From assembly GCA_021734245.1 (NCBI GenBank), contig JAIPJH010000018.1, positions 1 to 36,848 of the forward strand: 36,848 bases of DNA. Direction: 5' to 3'. The notes under the pieces are model-generated. The model worked only from the letters and a program-made list of their open reading frames with translations. It ran no database searches and was not told the DNA's origin. Below, piece by piece: positions 25,436 to 33,779 of this stretch. The stretch's first letter is position 1, and every line of letters begins with the position of its first letter. The position numbers and the translations under genes are program-made. This DNA comes from Candidatus Cloacimonadota bacterium. GTDB lineage: Bacteria > Cloacimonadota > Cloacimonadia > Cloacimonadales > TCS61.

Positions 25436-27352
25436 CTATTTCTTTTCGTCGTTTTCCTGTTTAATTTCTGCAGTGATCTCAGCCAGTTCTTTGCTGCCCA
25501 GATCACCTTTACCATGACATCTGACAGATACTTTACCGCTTTCCTGTTCTTTTGCTCCCACGATGAACATATAAGGAATCTTGCGCATTTCAGCAGCACG
25601 GATCTTGTAGCCGATCTTTTCATTCTGCAAATCGATTTCGCTACGAATTCCAGCAGCTTTCAGCTTGGAATTAACTTCCCTGGCATATTCTTCATAATGT
25701 TCGGAAATCGGAATCACTTCCACCTGAACAGGACATAACCAGAGCGGGAAATTACCGGCATGATATTCGATCAGAGTTCCGAAGAATCTTTCCATCGAAC
25801 CCAGCAGAGCACGATGCACCATGAAGGGTCGATGCGGCTGATTATCTGCTCCAATATATTCCATGCCGAAACGTTCCGGTAAATTAAAATCGAATTGAAT
25901 AGTGGAACATTGCCAGCTCCTGTTCAAAGCATCTTTGATCTTGATGTCTATTTTCGGACCGTAAAAAGCTCCGCCACCTTCATCAACTTTATAATCGATG
26001 TTCTCGGCTTTCAAAGCTTTTTCCAGAGCAGAAGTTGCTTTATCCCAATCTGCTTTTTCTCCCACTGCTTTTTCCGGCATGGTGGAAAGATAAATGTCCA
26101 TATTTTCAAAACCGAAAGCTTTCAGAATATCGATCGAAAACTTCAAAACATTCATAATCTCATCATCCAGCTGCTCAGGAGTGCAGATGATGTGGGCATC
26201 ATCCTGAGTGAAGCCGCGCACCCGCATTAAACCATGCAGAGCGCCTGATTTTTCGTAACGATAAACAGTTCCCATTTCTGCCATTTTTATGGGCAGATCG
26301 CGATAACTATGCTTCTCCGACTGATAAATAGCAATGTGGAAAGGACAATTCATCGGTTTTAGATAATATTCCTTTTCATCTACCACGATTGGGCTGTACA
26401 TGCTTTCTTCATAAAACTGCAAATGACCACTGGTTTCCCACAATTCTTTCTTTCCGATATGTGGAGTATTTACTACATCATAACCATCTTCAAAGTGACG
26501 CTTTTTCCAATAATCTTCGATCACAGAACGCATCAAAGCTCCATTGGGATGCCACATTACAAGACCCGGTCCGATCTCGTCGGAAATGGAATATATATTA
26601 AGTTCCTTTCCAAGCTTGCGATGATCTCTCTTCTTGGCTTCTTCCAGCATTTCCAGGTATTGGTTCAGTTCTTTGTTGGAAGGAAAACTGATGCCGTAAA
26701 TTCGCTGCAGCATCTTGTTTTTCTCATCACCTCGCCAATAAGCACCGGAAGTTTTCAAGAGCTTGACAGCTTTGATCATACCAGTATTTGGCAGATGCGG
26801 TCCTCGACAAAGATCGGTGAATTTTCCCTGAGTATAGAGCGAAATGATCTCACCTTCAGGAATTTCATTCAATATCTCAACTTTGTAGCTCTCACCCATA
26901 TCAGCAAATTTCTTAATTCCTTCTTCACGGGTGATCTCTTCTCGTTTATATTCCAATTTCTGCTTAGAAAGCTCTTTCATTTTTGCTTCGATCTTGACCA
27001 GATCAGCATCGGTGAAAGGAACTTCTTTATCAAAATCGTAATAAAATCCCTGCTCGATTGCGGGACCGATAGTTACTTTTACATCCGGGAAAAGCTCTTG
27101 TACTGCTTGCGCCATCAGATGTGCAGTACTGTGCCAGTAAACTTCTCTGCCAATTTCACTATCAAATTTATAAAGTTCGATCGATGCATCTTCGCCAATT
27201 GGAGCATTCAAATCGATTAACTTATCATTAACTCTGGCTGCAACAACATTGCGAGCCAAACCCGGACTGATGCTCATTGCCACATCATACGGGCTAATAT
27301 CTTTTGGAAAGTCCTTTATGGAACCATCCGGAAATTTAATTTTTATATTCAT
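25436..27352 (-). CDS. thrS: Threonine--tRNA ligase
   Basis: ThrRS charges tRNA-Thr and edits Ser-tRNA-Thr. The 638-aa length is normal and the start follows SD AAAGGAG. The TGS domain (1-60) begins MNIKIKFPDGS. The editing domain has the zinc-type HSTAHLMAQAV (His74, His78) and CRGPH. The class II core has MRVRGFTQDDAHI, the zinc site MNCPFHIAIY, GAFYGPKIDI and motif 3 HRALLGSMERFFG. A C-terminal anticodon domain follows (about 535-638). A short SD-led reading frame and a hairpin precede it at 27384-27440. Confidence 0.98.
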   Translation of the reverse strand: MNIKIKFPDGSIKDFPKDISPYDVAMSISPGLARNVVAARVNDKLIDLNAPIGEDASIELYKFDSEIGREVYWHSTAHLMAQAVQELFPDVKVTIGPAIEQGFYYDFDKEVPFTDADLVKIEAKMKELSKQKLEYKREEITREEGIKKFADMGESYKVEILNEIPEGEIISLYTQGKFTDLCRGPHLPNTGMIKAVKLLKTSGAYWRGDEKNKMLQRIYGISFPSNKELNQYLEMLEEAKKRDHRKLGKELNIYSISDEIGPGLVMWHPNGALMRSVIEDYWKKRHFEDGYDVVNTPHIGKKELWETSGHLQFYEESMYSPIVVDEKEYYLKPMNCPFHIAIYQSEKHSYRDLPIKMAEMGTVYRYEKSGALHGLMRVRGFTQDDAHIICTPEQLDDEIMNVLKFSIDILKAFGFENMDIYLSTMPEKAVGEKADWDKATSALEKALKAENIDYKVDEGGGAFYGPKIDIKIKDALNRSWQCSTIQFDFNLPERFGMEYIGADNQPHRPFMVHRALLGSMERFFGTLIEYHAGNFPLWLCPVQVEVIPISEHYEEYAREVNSKLKAAGIRSEIDLQNEKIGYKIRAAEMRKIPYMFIVGAKEQESGKVSVRCHGKGDLGSKELAEITAEIKQENDEKK

Positions 27353-27383
27353 TTTTTCTCCTTTAATGTGTTTTTTGTTTTTT

Positions 27384-27440
27384 TTAGTAATTACACATCA
27401 AAGGTGTAATAAACGAATGTTCAACCTGCTGTTGAATCAT
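27384..27440 (-). CDS. Possible 18-aa leader peptide upstream of thrS
   Basis: An ATG at 27440 lies 7 nt after a perfect GGAGG and opens MIQQQVEHSFITPLMCNY, ending 32 bp before the thrS start. A 7-bp hairpin (ATTACAC/GTGTAAT) covers its last codons. It holds only one Thr codon, so a classical attenuator is doubtful. It may be chance within repeat DNA. Confidence 0.25.
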   Translation of the reverse strand: MIQQQVEHSFITPLMCNY

Positions 27441-27474
27441 TCCTGTACCTCCATCATTTTTAAATTCCGTATTT

Positions 27475-27629
27475 TTCCCCTTCGTAAGGGGAATTTAAGG
27501 GGGGTTTTTCTTTGTGTTCTAAATCAATTTTAAAAACTTAAAACCCCTCTTTCTCGATCCTTCGCTACAATCCTGAAAAATTCGTAATCACTCAGGATGA
27601 CATCGAGCCATCTCCCCTTCCAAGGGGAG
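27475..27629. repeat. Hairpin-rich intergenic element between the binding-protein gene and thrS
   Basis: TTCCCCTT-CGT-AAGGGGAA (27475-27493) and CTCCCCTT-CC-AAGGGGAG (27612-27629) are similar perfect stems that frame a segment with CTCAGGATGAC (about 27592). The unit resembles interspersed repeats of the type also seen at 33780-33834. No gene is seen in 27441-27645. Confidence 0.55.
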
Positions 27630-27645
27630 TTTATTCTAAATTACT

Positions 27646-28935
27646 CTATTCTTTAGATTTTGCAATCTTTTCTTTGATCATCTTGGCAGCGTTATCCAAA
27701 GCTTTTTGTGGTTTAAGAGTTCCCCTCAGCACTTTTTCAATAACCTGCTCTTCCAGATATTTACGCGTTTCAAACCACTCACTGATCTGAGGTTCAAAAG
27801 TAGCATGTTCCAATTGTTCATAAACAGATGCAATTTCAGGATTGCTCTCCAATCGTTTTTTTATAGCTTCTTCCTGGAAGGCACTTTTGCGCACCGGCAT
27901 ATAATATGTAAGTTCGCTCCAGCGAGCTGTTTGAGCAGCTTCGGTAAACCATTTTACAAATTCCCAAGCAGCCCATTCCACCTTATCATTTTCCGAATCA
28001 AAGATCACCACATTTGTACCACTGATGATATTTCTTTTGGTTTCTTTAATAGGAATCGCAGAAATTCCCAGATTAAAATCGATTCCTGTCCGCAGCATAT
28101 AAGCCATCGAAACGCTGGAATCCTCATAAAAAGCTATCTTACGTGCTGTAAAATCTTTTTGTCCTTCATATCCCGGTGAAAGATAAGCAGATTTATTCAC
28201 ATTAAGAAGTGTGTTCAGATATTCCAGAGCTTCTACGCCTTCTTTACTATTGAAAAGCGGTTTGGTATTGTCTTCGTTCATGATCTCACCACCGGCTTGA
28301 AGCAGCAGATTTTCAAATTGCCAGGCACTTATCTTCAATGTTGTGCCGTATTGGTCGATCTTACCATCACCATCCAGGTCTTGAGTCAAGAGATCTGAAT
28401 AATGTAAAAATTCTTCCCAGGTTTTAGGAGGAATATTGGGATCGAGGTCATTCTGGAAAAGGATATCTTTGTTGTAATATTGAACCCGCACGCTTTTATT
28501 GAAGGGAAAAGACACCAGTTTTCCGTTCATTGTATTGCTTTTGATGAATACCGGGTAAATATCTGCTAATTCTTCTTTTCCAAAATTGGGATCTTTAGCA
28601 ATGAAATCTTCTATCGGAATGATAACTTCACCATCGATGAAATTGGAGATCCAGGCTTCATAAGCTTGTGCCACATGCGGCTGGTTTCCGGTTTGAATGG
28701 AAGCCATCAACTTTTGAGATAGTGCAGTGTAATTTCCCATGTTGATGGAAGTTACATGAATATCTGGATGAGTATCATTAAACTTTTTTATCAATTCAGC
28801 TAAAGCATCACCCAAAGGACCACCCATTGCCTGCCAGAAGATCACTTCGGTTACATCATTTTCAGTTTTCTGCTTTTGTCCGCAACCTGCAAGCAGCAGC
28901 ATTGCAATCGCAAATATTAATATAGCTTTTTTCAT
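27646..28935 (-). CDS. ABC transporter solute-binding lipoprotein, sugar type (UgpB/MalE-like)
   Basis: The protein is 429 aa when started from the second of two ATGs (28935), which sits 5 nt from SD AAGGAG; the first (28938) is only 2 nt away. A lipoprotein signal ends in LLLAGCGQ. Family signatures of extracellular binding protein 1 are VIFWQAMGGPLGDALAELIK, FNDTHPDIHVTSINMG, the calcium-loop-like QDLDGDGKIDQYG and AWEFVKWFTEAAQTARW. It captures sugars or glycerophosphodiesters for an ABC importer. No permease or ATPase lies beside it, so partners must be elsewhere. Confidence 0.9.
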   Translation of the reverse strand: MKKAILIFAIAMLLLAGCGQKQKTENDVTEVIFWQAMGGPLGDALAELIKKFNDTHPDIHVTSINMGNYTALSQKLMASIQTGNQPHVAQAYEAWISNFIDGEVIIPIEDFIAKDPNFGKEELADIYPVFIKSNTMNGKLVSFPFNKSVRVQYYNKDILFQNDLDPNIPPKTWEEFLHYSDLLTQDLDGDGKIDQYGTTLKISAWQFENLLLQAGGEIMNEDNTKPLFNSKEGVEALEYLNTLLNVNKSAYLSPGYEGQKDFTARKIAFYEDSSVSMAYMLRTGIDFNLGISAIPIKETKRNIISGTNVVIFDSENDKVEWAAWEFVKWFTEAAQTARWSELTYYMPVRKSAFQEEAIKKRLESNPEIASVYEQLEHATFEPQISEWFETRKYLEEQVIEKVLRGTLKPQKALDNAAKMIKEKIAKSKE

Positions 28936-29119
28936 CATAGCTCCTTTATCTAATATATTTTAATACACATCAATATTTTATCGGCAAATTATTATGAGCT
29001 TTTTGAGAGTCAATGATATTTTACTCATCCTGCTGTCCTTCTCATCTCATCACATTCGAAAAGAAGGAACATGAGATGCCGTGGAAATAAAACAAAAAAT
29101 ATAATATGGATTGCATCAA

Positions 29120-29263
29120 TCATTTGCTGGAATGCGGCAAAGTCACAATCGAACCCCCTCGATGCCCTTTGAGAATCTGGCTCGGCAGCACCTTGAAAAC
29201 GGCTTCTTTGAAGCTTTCATTCAAGTGAACCTTTTTAACGATTGAGCATAATAGGAAAATCAT
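29120..29263 (-). other. Short 47-codon reading frame in a gene-poor stretch
   Basis: The frame from ATG 29263 to TGA 29120 encodes a peptide with a coherent middle (ESFKEAVFKVLPSQILKGHR, then GGSIVTLPHSSK). There is no SD. It may be a repeat-borne or decayed fragment; I do not recognise it. The gene-poor stretch 28939-29786 otherwise holds an 8-bp inverted repeat (29043/29071), a hairpin at 29301 and repeat copy 2. Confidence 0.2.
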
Positions 29264-29300
29264 TTCTATTTTGACCGTCTAAAATCTTATCCAATAAAGC

Positions 29301-29320
29301 CCACGAATTTATTCGTGGGA
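29301..29320. repeat. 8-bp hairpin CCCACGAA/TTCGTGGG
   Basis: A perfect palindrome with a TTTA loop lies in the intergenic DNA upstream of repeat copy 2. It has no T-run after it. Confidence 0.5.
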
Positions 29321-29380
29321 ATCTTGAGACGAGAAATATATCGGACAACGATTTCAACCGTTTGCAAAAAATAAAAACCA

Positions 29381-29556
29381 ATAAAGAAAATTCTTAAATT
29401 TGACTATCTCCGGAGGTATTTCGCCAAATCTATTTCAGCAAGCTGAAAATCGAATTTTCATTATTTACCCCTCTCCGGCAAATGCCGGATATTCCCTCAA
29501 ACAGGGGAGAAAATTTGGAAAACCCCGATGCAAAGCAGCGAGGAATTCTTTCGATT
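29381..29556. repeat. Dispersed structured repeat, copy 2
   Basis: Related to copies at 23808 and 36711. The hairpins are CTCC-GGAG (29408-29415), TTCAGC-AA-GCTGAA (29434-29447), CCGGCA-AA-TGCCGG (29475-29488) and TTCCCT/AGGGGA (29492/29503). The right-hand part with GCAGCGAGGAA is shared with copy 1. Confidence 0.8.
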
Positions 29557-29728
29557 GAAATGGTTACTATAAAAGGCTTTGCTTGTTTTTTTTAAGAATA
29601 ACCCAGTGAAATTGAATTGATTTCACAGGTTAAAAATTCAGGGGCTTGAAAAAAATGAAATTATAGTGTTTTTTTGTTGATTACTGAAAAATGGATATTT
29701 TCCGGGAAATACATGAAACATATAGAAA

Positions 29729-29758
29729 TTGACAGCATAATTACGATCAACATATTTG
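29729..29758 (+). promoter_or_regulatory. Candidate promoter for the flavin reductase gene
   Basis: TTGACA (29729-29734) is followed after 18 bp by TATTTG (29753-29758), 28 bp before the ATG. The -35 is perfect and the -10 is moderate. Confidence 0.4.
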
Positions 29759-29786
29759 ATTGAATAAAGAAACAAAGAGGTTAAAC

Positions 29787-30266
29787 ATGAAACGAACAGA
29801 TTTTTCAGAAGCAAATTCCAAAACCAAACATCCGGCAAAAGTAGTGGTTGCGATCGTGAAAGATAAAGATGGTAAATTTAATCCGATAACTTTGGAATGG
29901 TATATGAAAACATCCATCAAACCGCCTATGTTTGCCATTTCCATCGGACACACACGTTATTCACACGAATGTCTGCAGCAGAATCGTTTTTTCAATCTCT
30001 GCTTTCCTTCCAACCAGATGATAGAAGCTGTAAAGTTGTGGGGATCAAAATCCGGCAGAGATCTTGATAAACTGGAAGTTGGCGGCCACGAATGGTTTGC
30101 AGGCAGACTGGATAAATACCCGATTATAAAAGATGCTAAAGCTACATTTGAATGCAAAGTTGTAACGCAGGTAAAAAGCGGAGACCACACAATTTTTGTG
30201 GGAGAGGTGAAACTCAGCTGGCTGGATGAAGAGAAAGAAGTGATAACTGTGAAGGATTTGATGTAA
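29787..30266 (+). CDS. Flavin reductase-like (FMN-binding split barrel) protein
   Basis: The start is the ATG at 29787, 7 nt after SD AGAGG, giving 159 aa; a longer frame from TTG 29760 lacks an SD. The fold is the flavin reductase split barrel: ITLEWYMKTSIKPPMFAISI, SHECLQQNRFFNLCFPS and HTIFVGEVKLSWLDEEKEV are in the expected order. Members bind FMN and either reduce flavin for partner oxygenases or act as electron carriers. In an anaerobe, a flavoredoxin-like role is possible. It is monocistronic, with its own terminator. Confidence 0.85.
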   Translation: MKRTDFSEANSKTKHPAKVVVAIVKDKDGKFNPITLEWYMKTSIKPPMFAISIGHTRYSHECLQQNRFFNLCFPSNQMIEAVKLWGSKSGRDLDKLEVGGHEWFAGRLDKYPIIKDAKATFECKVVTQVKSGDHTIFVGEVKLSWLDEEKEVITVKDLM

Positions 30267-30300
30267 CTCAGGCACTCCTGCCTGAGCTTATCTTTTTTTT
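30267..30300 (+). terminator. Intrinsic terminator of the flavin reductase gene
   Basis: CTCAGGCA (30267-30274) and TGCCTGAG (30279-30286) form an 8-bp stem with loop CTCC, directly after the stop. It is followed by a T-rich run ending in eight T. Confidence 0.85.
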
Positions 30301-30378
30301 GCACGTTCAGGAGTGAACGTGATACTAACTAAAACATTGGGCACGTTCAGGAGTGAACGTGATACTAACTAAAACATT
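30301..30378. repeat. Tandem 38-bp direct repeat, each unit with a perfect hairpin
   Basis: Two identical 38-bp units (30301-30338, 30341-30378) each hold CACGTTCA-GGAG-TGAACGTG. The second unit runs into the last codons of the minus-strand lipoprotein gene, so the first unit is a duplicate of that gene's 3' end. Confidence 0.85.
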
Positions 30379-30877
30379 CCTTCAAAACAAGTCTCAATTT
30401 CGGTAAGATGTAAAGGTCAGATGTTTCCAGATATTCCACGAAAGCTGCATGTAAATCTGTATCCGAAATTTGCAGCTGAACAAAATATTTGAAGTGTTTC
30501 TTCCCTTTTAATCGTAGTTCTATAGATTCGGATAAACCTACAGATATTGCCGGCGACTTGATATTTGTGTAGTAATTATTAAAATTGAGAAAGATCCTAT
30601 CGAGTTTCTTCTGGATCTGCTCATCACCAGGTTCGATGCAGTTTTTTGCAACGAAATCGTTCATATATTTTGTGATTATATCTGGATAGTTATAATAAGC
30701 ATCGTTTTGGGCAGCTAAACGGGCAATATGCTCTTTATCGTTAACACCGATTCCATAACTGCAAACATAGCCGGGTTCTTCCTTTTCCCACCAGACGGGA
30801 AGATATTCTCTGTTTTGTGAATTGAAGTAGCAGGAAATTAAAATTTGAGATATTAGAACTGGAATTATTTTTTTCAT
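30365..30877 (-). CDS. Small lipoprotein, LPP20-like
   Basis: The 170-aa protein begins with a lipoprotein signal, MKKIIPVLISQILISC, with Cys16 as the likely lipid site. The mature part starts YLPVWWEKEEPGYVCSYGIG and continues with DKEHIARLAAQNDAYYN, the pattern of LPP20/LPOA-type lipoproteins in which a G(I/S)G strand precedes a helix rich in Ala. Function is unknown; some relatives assist envelope assembly. The SD is weak. Its last codons lie inside a tandem hairpin repeat. Confidence 0.65.
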   Translation of the reverse strand: MKKIIPVLISQILISCYFNSQNREYLPVWWEKEEPGYVCSYGIGVNDKEHIARLAAQNDAYYNYPDIITKYMNDFVAKNCIEPGDEQIQKKLDRIFLNFNNYYTNIKSPAISVGLSESIELRLKGKKHFKYFVQLQISDTDLHAAFVEYLETSDLYILPKLRLVLKECFS

Positions 30878-30919
30878 AAATTTTATAAAGTTTCCGAAAT
30901 TTAAAGAGAGACTTTCCTA

Positions 30920-30954
30920 AATAAAAAATGGGCGATCTTACGACCGCCCATTTT
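30920..30954 (-). terminator. Intrinsic terminator of the 2-oxoacid oxidoreductase operon
   Basis: AAAATGGGCG (30925-30934) and CGCCCATTTT (30945-30954) form a 10-bp stem. On the minus strand a T-rich tract follows. It sits just past the gamma subunit stop at 30959. Confidence 0.85.
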
Positions 30955-30958
30955 AATA

Positions 30959-31501
30959 TTAATTTTCCTTTCCGATTTCCATGCCACGTTTAATGGCTTG
31001 TAAATTTCCTTCCAATAATTTTGGATTTTTTTCTTTCAGGTAATTAGTAAGATCTTCTTCAATCGTTTCGTATGCTACCAGATTCTTCTTTCCGATAACA
31101 ACACCAATTGCAACCATGTTCAAAACTTTAGCACTTCCGATTTCGTTAGCAATTGTATTCATGGGAGCGTAAACCACATCGATATCATCACGATCGAGTT
31201 TGTGAGGACACATATCGGTATTGGCTATCATCAATCCACCTTTCTTAATAAGCGGACCAAATTTATCTACGGATGGCTGATTGAGAGCGATAAGAATATC
31301 GGGATGAGTTACCAATGGAGAAGCGATCGGTTTGTCGGAAATCACAGTAGAAACGTTAGCGGTTCCACCTCGCATTTCCGGTCCGTAGGATGGCAGCCAG
31401 GAAACTTTTTTGCCTTCCTGCATACCAGCTTTTGCCAGAAATTTTCCAATTGTAAGGGAGCCCTGTCCACCAAATCCTGAGCAGATAAGTTCAACTTTCA
31501 T
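30959..31501 (-). CDS. 2-oxoacid:ferredoxin oxidoreductase, gamma subunit
   Basis: The 180-aa protein has the family opening LICSGFGGQGSLTIGKFLA, followed by SYGPEMRGGTANVSTVISD and LNQPSVDKFGPLI, typical of the gamma (catalytic domain C) subunit. It completes the oxidoreductase with the alpha, beta and ferredoxin subunits encoded upstream. Its ATG shares one base with the beta subunit stop (TAATG). Substrate class is discussed under the alpha subunit. It is the last gene of the operon. Confidence 0.93.
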   Translation of the reverse strand: MKVELICSGFGGQGSLTIGKFLAKAGMQEGKKVSWLPSYGPEMRGGTANVSTVISDKPIASPLVTHPDILIALNQPSVDKFGPLIKKGGLMIANTDMCPHKLDRDDIDVVYAPMNTIANEIGSAKVLNMVAIGVVIGKKNLVAYETIEEDLTNYLKEKNPKLLEGNLQAIKRGMEIGKEN

Positions 31502-32253
31502 TATTTACCTCCCTCTTCGCCTTTATCTCGGAATTTCTTCACTACAAAATATTCATACATATTTTCCTTAGCCCATTTCTGTGCATCAGATGGAGCCATT
31601 CCCCAGTTTGTAGGGCAGGTAGAAACAAATTCCACAAAAGTAAATCCTTTTCCTTCCTTATTGTATTTCATTGCTTTTAAAACTGCTTTTTTTGCTTTCA
31701 ATATATCTTGCGGTGAAAGAAGAGATACACGTTCGATATAATAGGGTGCTTGCAGTGAATCTAAAAGTTCGCATGCTTTGATTGGATAACCGATGTCTTT
31801 TTCATCTCTTCCGTAAGGTGAAGTTGATGTTTTCATTCCCGGAAGTGTAGTTGGAGCCATCTGTCCACCTGTCATTCCATAAATTGCATTATTAACGAAG
31901 AAAACAGTTATATTTTCTCCACGATTTGCTGCGTGAACGATTTCCGCAGTTCCGATTGCAGCCAGATCACCATCTCCCTGATATGTAAACACATGCATAT
32001 CAGGACGTGCTCTTTTCATGCCTGTAGCAACTGCTGGAGCTCTTCCATGAGCAGCTTCAGCCATATCGCAATTAAAGAATTTATAGGCAAATACGGAACA
32101 ACCAACAGGAGCAACTCCCATCATGTTATTGCGCATATCAAGTTCATCCATCGCTTCAGCAATAAGGCGATGAGAAATACCGTGAGTACAACCCGGACAA
32201 TATGTGAAGTTCAGGTCTGTTAATGAATTTGGTCTTTGAGCTATTACTTTCAT
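31501..32253 (-). CDS. 2-oxoacid:ferredoxin oxidoreductase, beta subunit (TPP-binding)
   Basis: The 250-aa protein has FTYCPGCTHGISHRLIAEAM and the thiamine diphosphate site GDGDLAAIGTAEIVHAANRG followed by NNAIYGMTGGQMAPTT. It forms the active site with the alpha subunit and passes electrons to the small ferredoxin. There is no attached 4Fe-4S domain, consistent with the separate ferredoxin gene. It starts 9 nt after the alpha gene. Confidence 0.94.
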   Translation of the reverse strand: MKVIAQRPNSLTDLNFTYCPGCTHGISHRLIAEAMDELDMRNNMMGVAPVGCSVFAYKFFNCDMAEAAHGRAPAVATGMKRARPDMHVFTYQGDGDLAAIGTAEIVHAANRGENITVFFVNNAIYGMTGGQMAPTTLPGMKTSTSPYGRDEKDIGYPIKACELLDSLQAPYYIERVSLLSPQDILKAKKAVLKAMKYNKEGKGFTFVEFVSTCPTNWGMAPSDAQKWAKENMYEYFVVKKFRDKGEEGGK

Positions 32254-32262
32254 GATTCCTCC

Positions 32263-33342
32263 CTATATTGCCTTGATTTTATCTTTTATTTCGTCCGGTG
32301 TGAACAGAATTCCGCCAACTTTTCCCAGGAATTCTACCTGAACTTTACCACACACAGCCAGTTTCACATCTTCCACCATCTGACCAAGATTCAATTCTGT
32401 AACCAGAACCTTTTTGATGTTCGGTGTAATTAATTTGGCAATTTCATCATAAGGATACGGCCAAACTGTGATGGGACGGAAAAGACCAACTTTAATGCCT
32501 TCTGCATTCAGTTCATCAACTGCACTTTTTGCGATTCTGGCAGCTGTTCCGAAGGCAACAATGAGATATTCAATATCGTCATTTACCATGTATTCTTCAT
32601 AACGAACTTCGTTTGCCTCTATTTTGTCATATTTCTTTCCAAGTTTGATAACATGCTGTTCCAATACAACAGGATCGATTTCCAGAGAATTAATTTCATG
32701 ATGATGATGATTTGGTTCATCTTCGTTTGGATGCATGCACCAATCGTAATGTTGTTTGTTAAGTTCTTCCAGTTCTTCTTTAGTTTTCTGAGGTTTAAAA
32801 TCTACCGGTTCCATCATCTGACCCAGAAGTCCATCGGAAAGCAGCATCACAGGATTGCGATATTTATCTGCCAGTTCAAAAGCCAGATCGGCCATATCAG
32901 CAAATTCCTGCACTGTGCTGGGAGCTAATACGATAAGTTTATAATCACCATGTCCGCCACCTTTTGTAGCCTGGAAATAATCTCCCTGAGCAGGTTGAAT
33001 ATCACCAAGACCGGGACCGCCCCTCTGCACATTTACGATTACAGCTGGAAGATTTGCTCCTGCAAGATAAGAAATACCTTCCATCTTCAATGAAATGCCG
33101 GGAGAAGATGAAGATGTCATAACGCGTTTTCCACAACCTGCAGCACCATAAACCATATTTATGGCAGCCAGTTCACTTTCGGCCTGCACAAATGTGCCAC
33201 CCGCTTTGGGCATCATGCGGCTCATGTATTCGATAAGCTCGCTTTGTGGGGTGATGGGATAAGCAAAGTAGAGCCGACAGCCTGCTCTGAGTGCAGCTTC
33301 AGCAACTGCTTCGTTACCTTTCATCAATACCTTTTCACCCAT
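32263..33342 (-). CDS. vorB: 2-oxoacid:ferredoxin oxidoreductase, alpha subunit (VorB/KorA type)
   Basis: The start is the ATG at 33342, 6 nt after SD GGAGG, giving 359 aa; a TTG 12 bp upstream is unlikely. Features are GNEAVAEAALRAGCRLYFAY, ITPQSELIEY, FVQAESELAAINMVYGAA, MTSSSSPGISLKMEGIS, NVQRGGPGLGDIQPAQGDY. The complex makes acyl-CoA and CO2 from a 2-oxoacid with reduced ferredoxin, or runs in reverse. The four-gene set with a separate small ferredoxin fits VOR (branched-chain 2-oxoacids) or KOR (2-oxoglutarate). I favour VorB from memory of the alpha sequence, but substrate is not proven. Confidence 0.85.
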   Translation of the reverse strand: MGEKVLMKGNEAVAEAALRAGCRLYFAYPITPQSELIEYMSRMMPKAGGTFVQAESELAAINMVYGAAGCGKRVMTSSSSPGISLKMEGISYLAGANLPAVIVNVQRGGPGLGDIQPAQGDYFQATKGGGHGDYKLIVLAPSTVQEFADMADLAFELADKYRNPVMLLSDGLLGQMMEPVDFKPQKTKEELEELNKQHYDWCMHPNEDEPNHHHHEINSLEIDPVVLEQHVIKLGKKYDKIEANEVRYEEYMVNDDIEYLIVAFGTAARIAKSAVDELNAEGIKVGLFRPITVWPYPYDEIAKLITPNIKKVLVTELNLGQMVEDVKLAVCGKVQVEFLGKVGGILFTPDEIKDKIKAI

Positions 33343-33365
33343 AAATTCCTCCAATATATTTTTAA

Positions 33366-33569
33366 TTATTTTTCGATTTTTATCGCTACATCAGGACAGG
33401 TAGTGTAGCAAAGTTTACAGGCAATACATGCATCCTGATCGAAGCATTCCGCATAATGATAGCCCTTTTGATTGATTTTCTCAGAAAATCTGATGATCTT
33501 CTTGGGACAGGCAGCAATGCACAATCCACAGCCTTTACAGTAATTGGGATCAACAGTCATTCTCGCCAT
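33366..33569 (-). CDS. 2x[4Fe-4S] ferredoxin, delta subunit of the 2-oxoacid oxidoreductase
   Basis: The 67-aa protein starts at 33569 (MARMTVDPNYCKGCG) after SD AAAGGAG; a longer frame upstream has no SD. Two ferredoxin motifs, CKGCGLCIAACP and CIACKLCYTTCP, bind two [4Fe-4S] clusters. As first gene of the operon it carries electrons from the TPP site to external ferredoxin. Confidence 0.93.
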   Translation of the reverse strand: MARMTVDPNYCKGCGLCIAACPKKIIRFSEKINQKGYHYAECFDQDACIACKLCYTTCPDVAIKIEK

Positions 33570-33779
33570 AATTGACTCCTTTATTTTTTTATAATAATTT
33601 ATAAGATAAATTTTGGGATAAAGCCCAGATGTCAACTGATATTATTTTGAGTGAGATTCAATGAATATTTTTGCTTGTTATTATCTATTATCAAATTTTT
33701 TCATTACGTAAGAAATGGTACAATCCTTCCTCGAATAGCATCGTATTCTCCTTTATTTAAAATATCTGAATTCATCGCA

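Noticed and set aside
26423-27220. 265-aa plus-strand reading frame
   Set aside because: It lies antisense to the middle of thrS, has no SD and shows no recognisable domain.
27353-27645. T-box riboswitch before thrS
   Set aside because: No T-box sequence, specifier-loop layout or antiterminator/terminator pair could be found.
30301-30378. CRISPR-like array
   Set aside because: Only two units with a 2-bp gap; there are no spacers and no cas genes.
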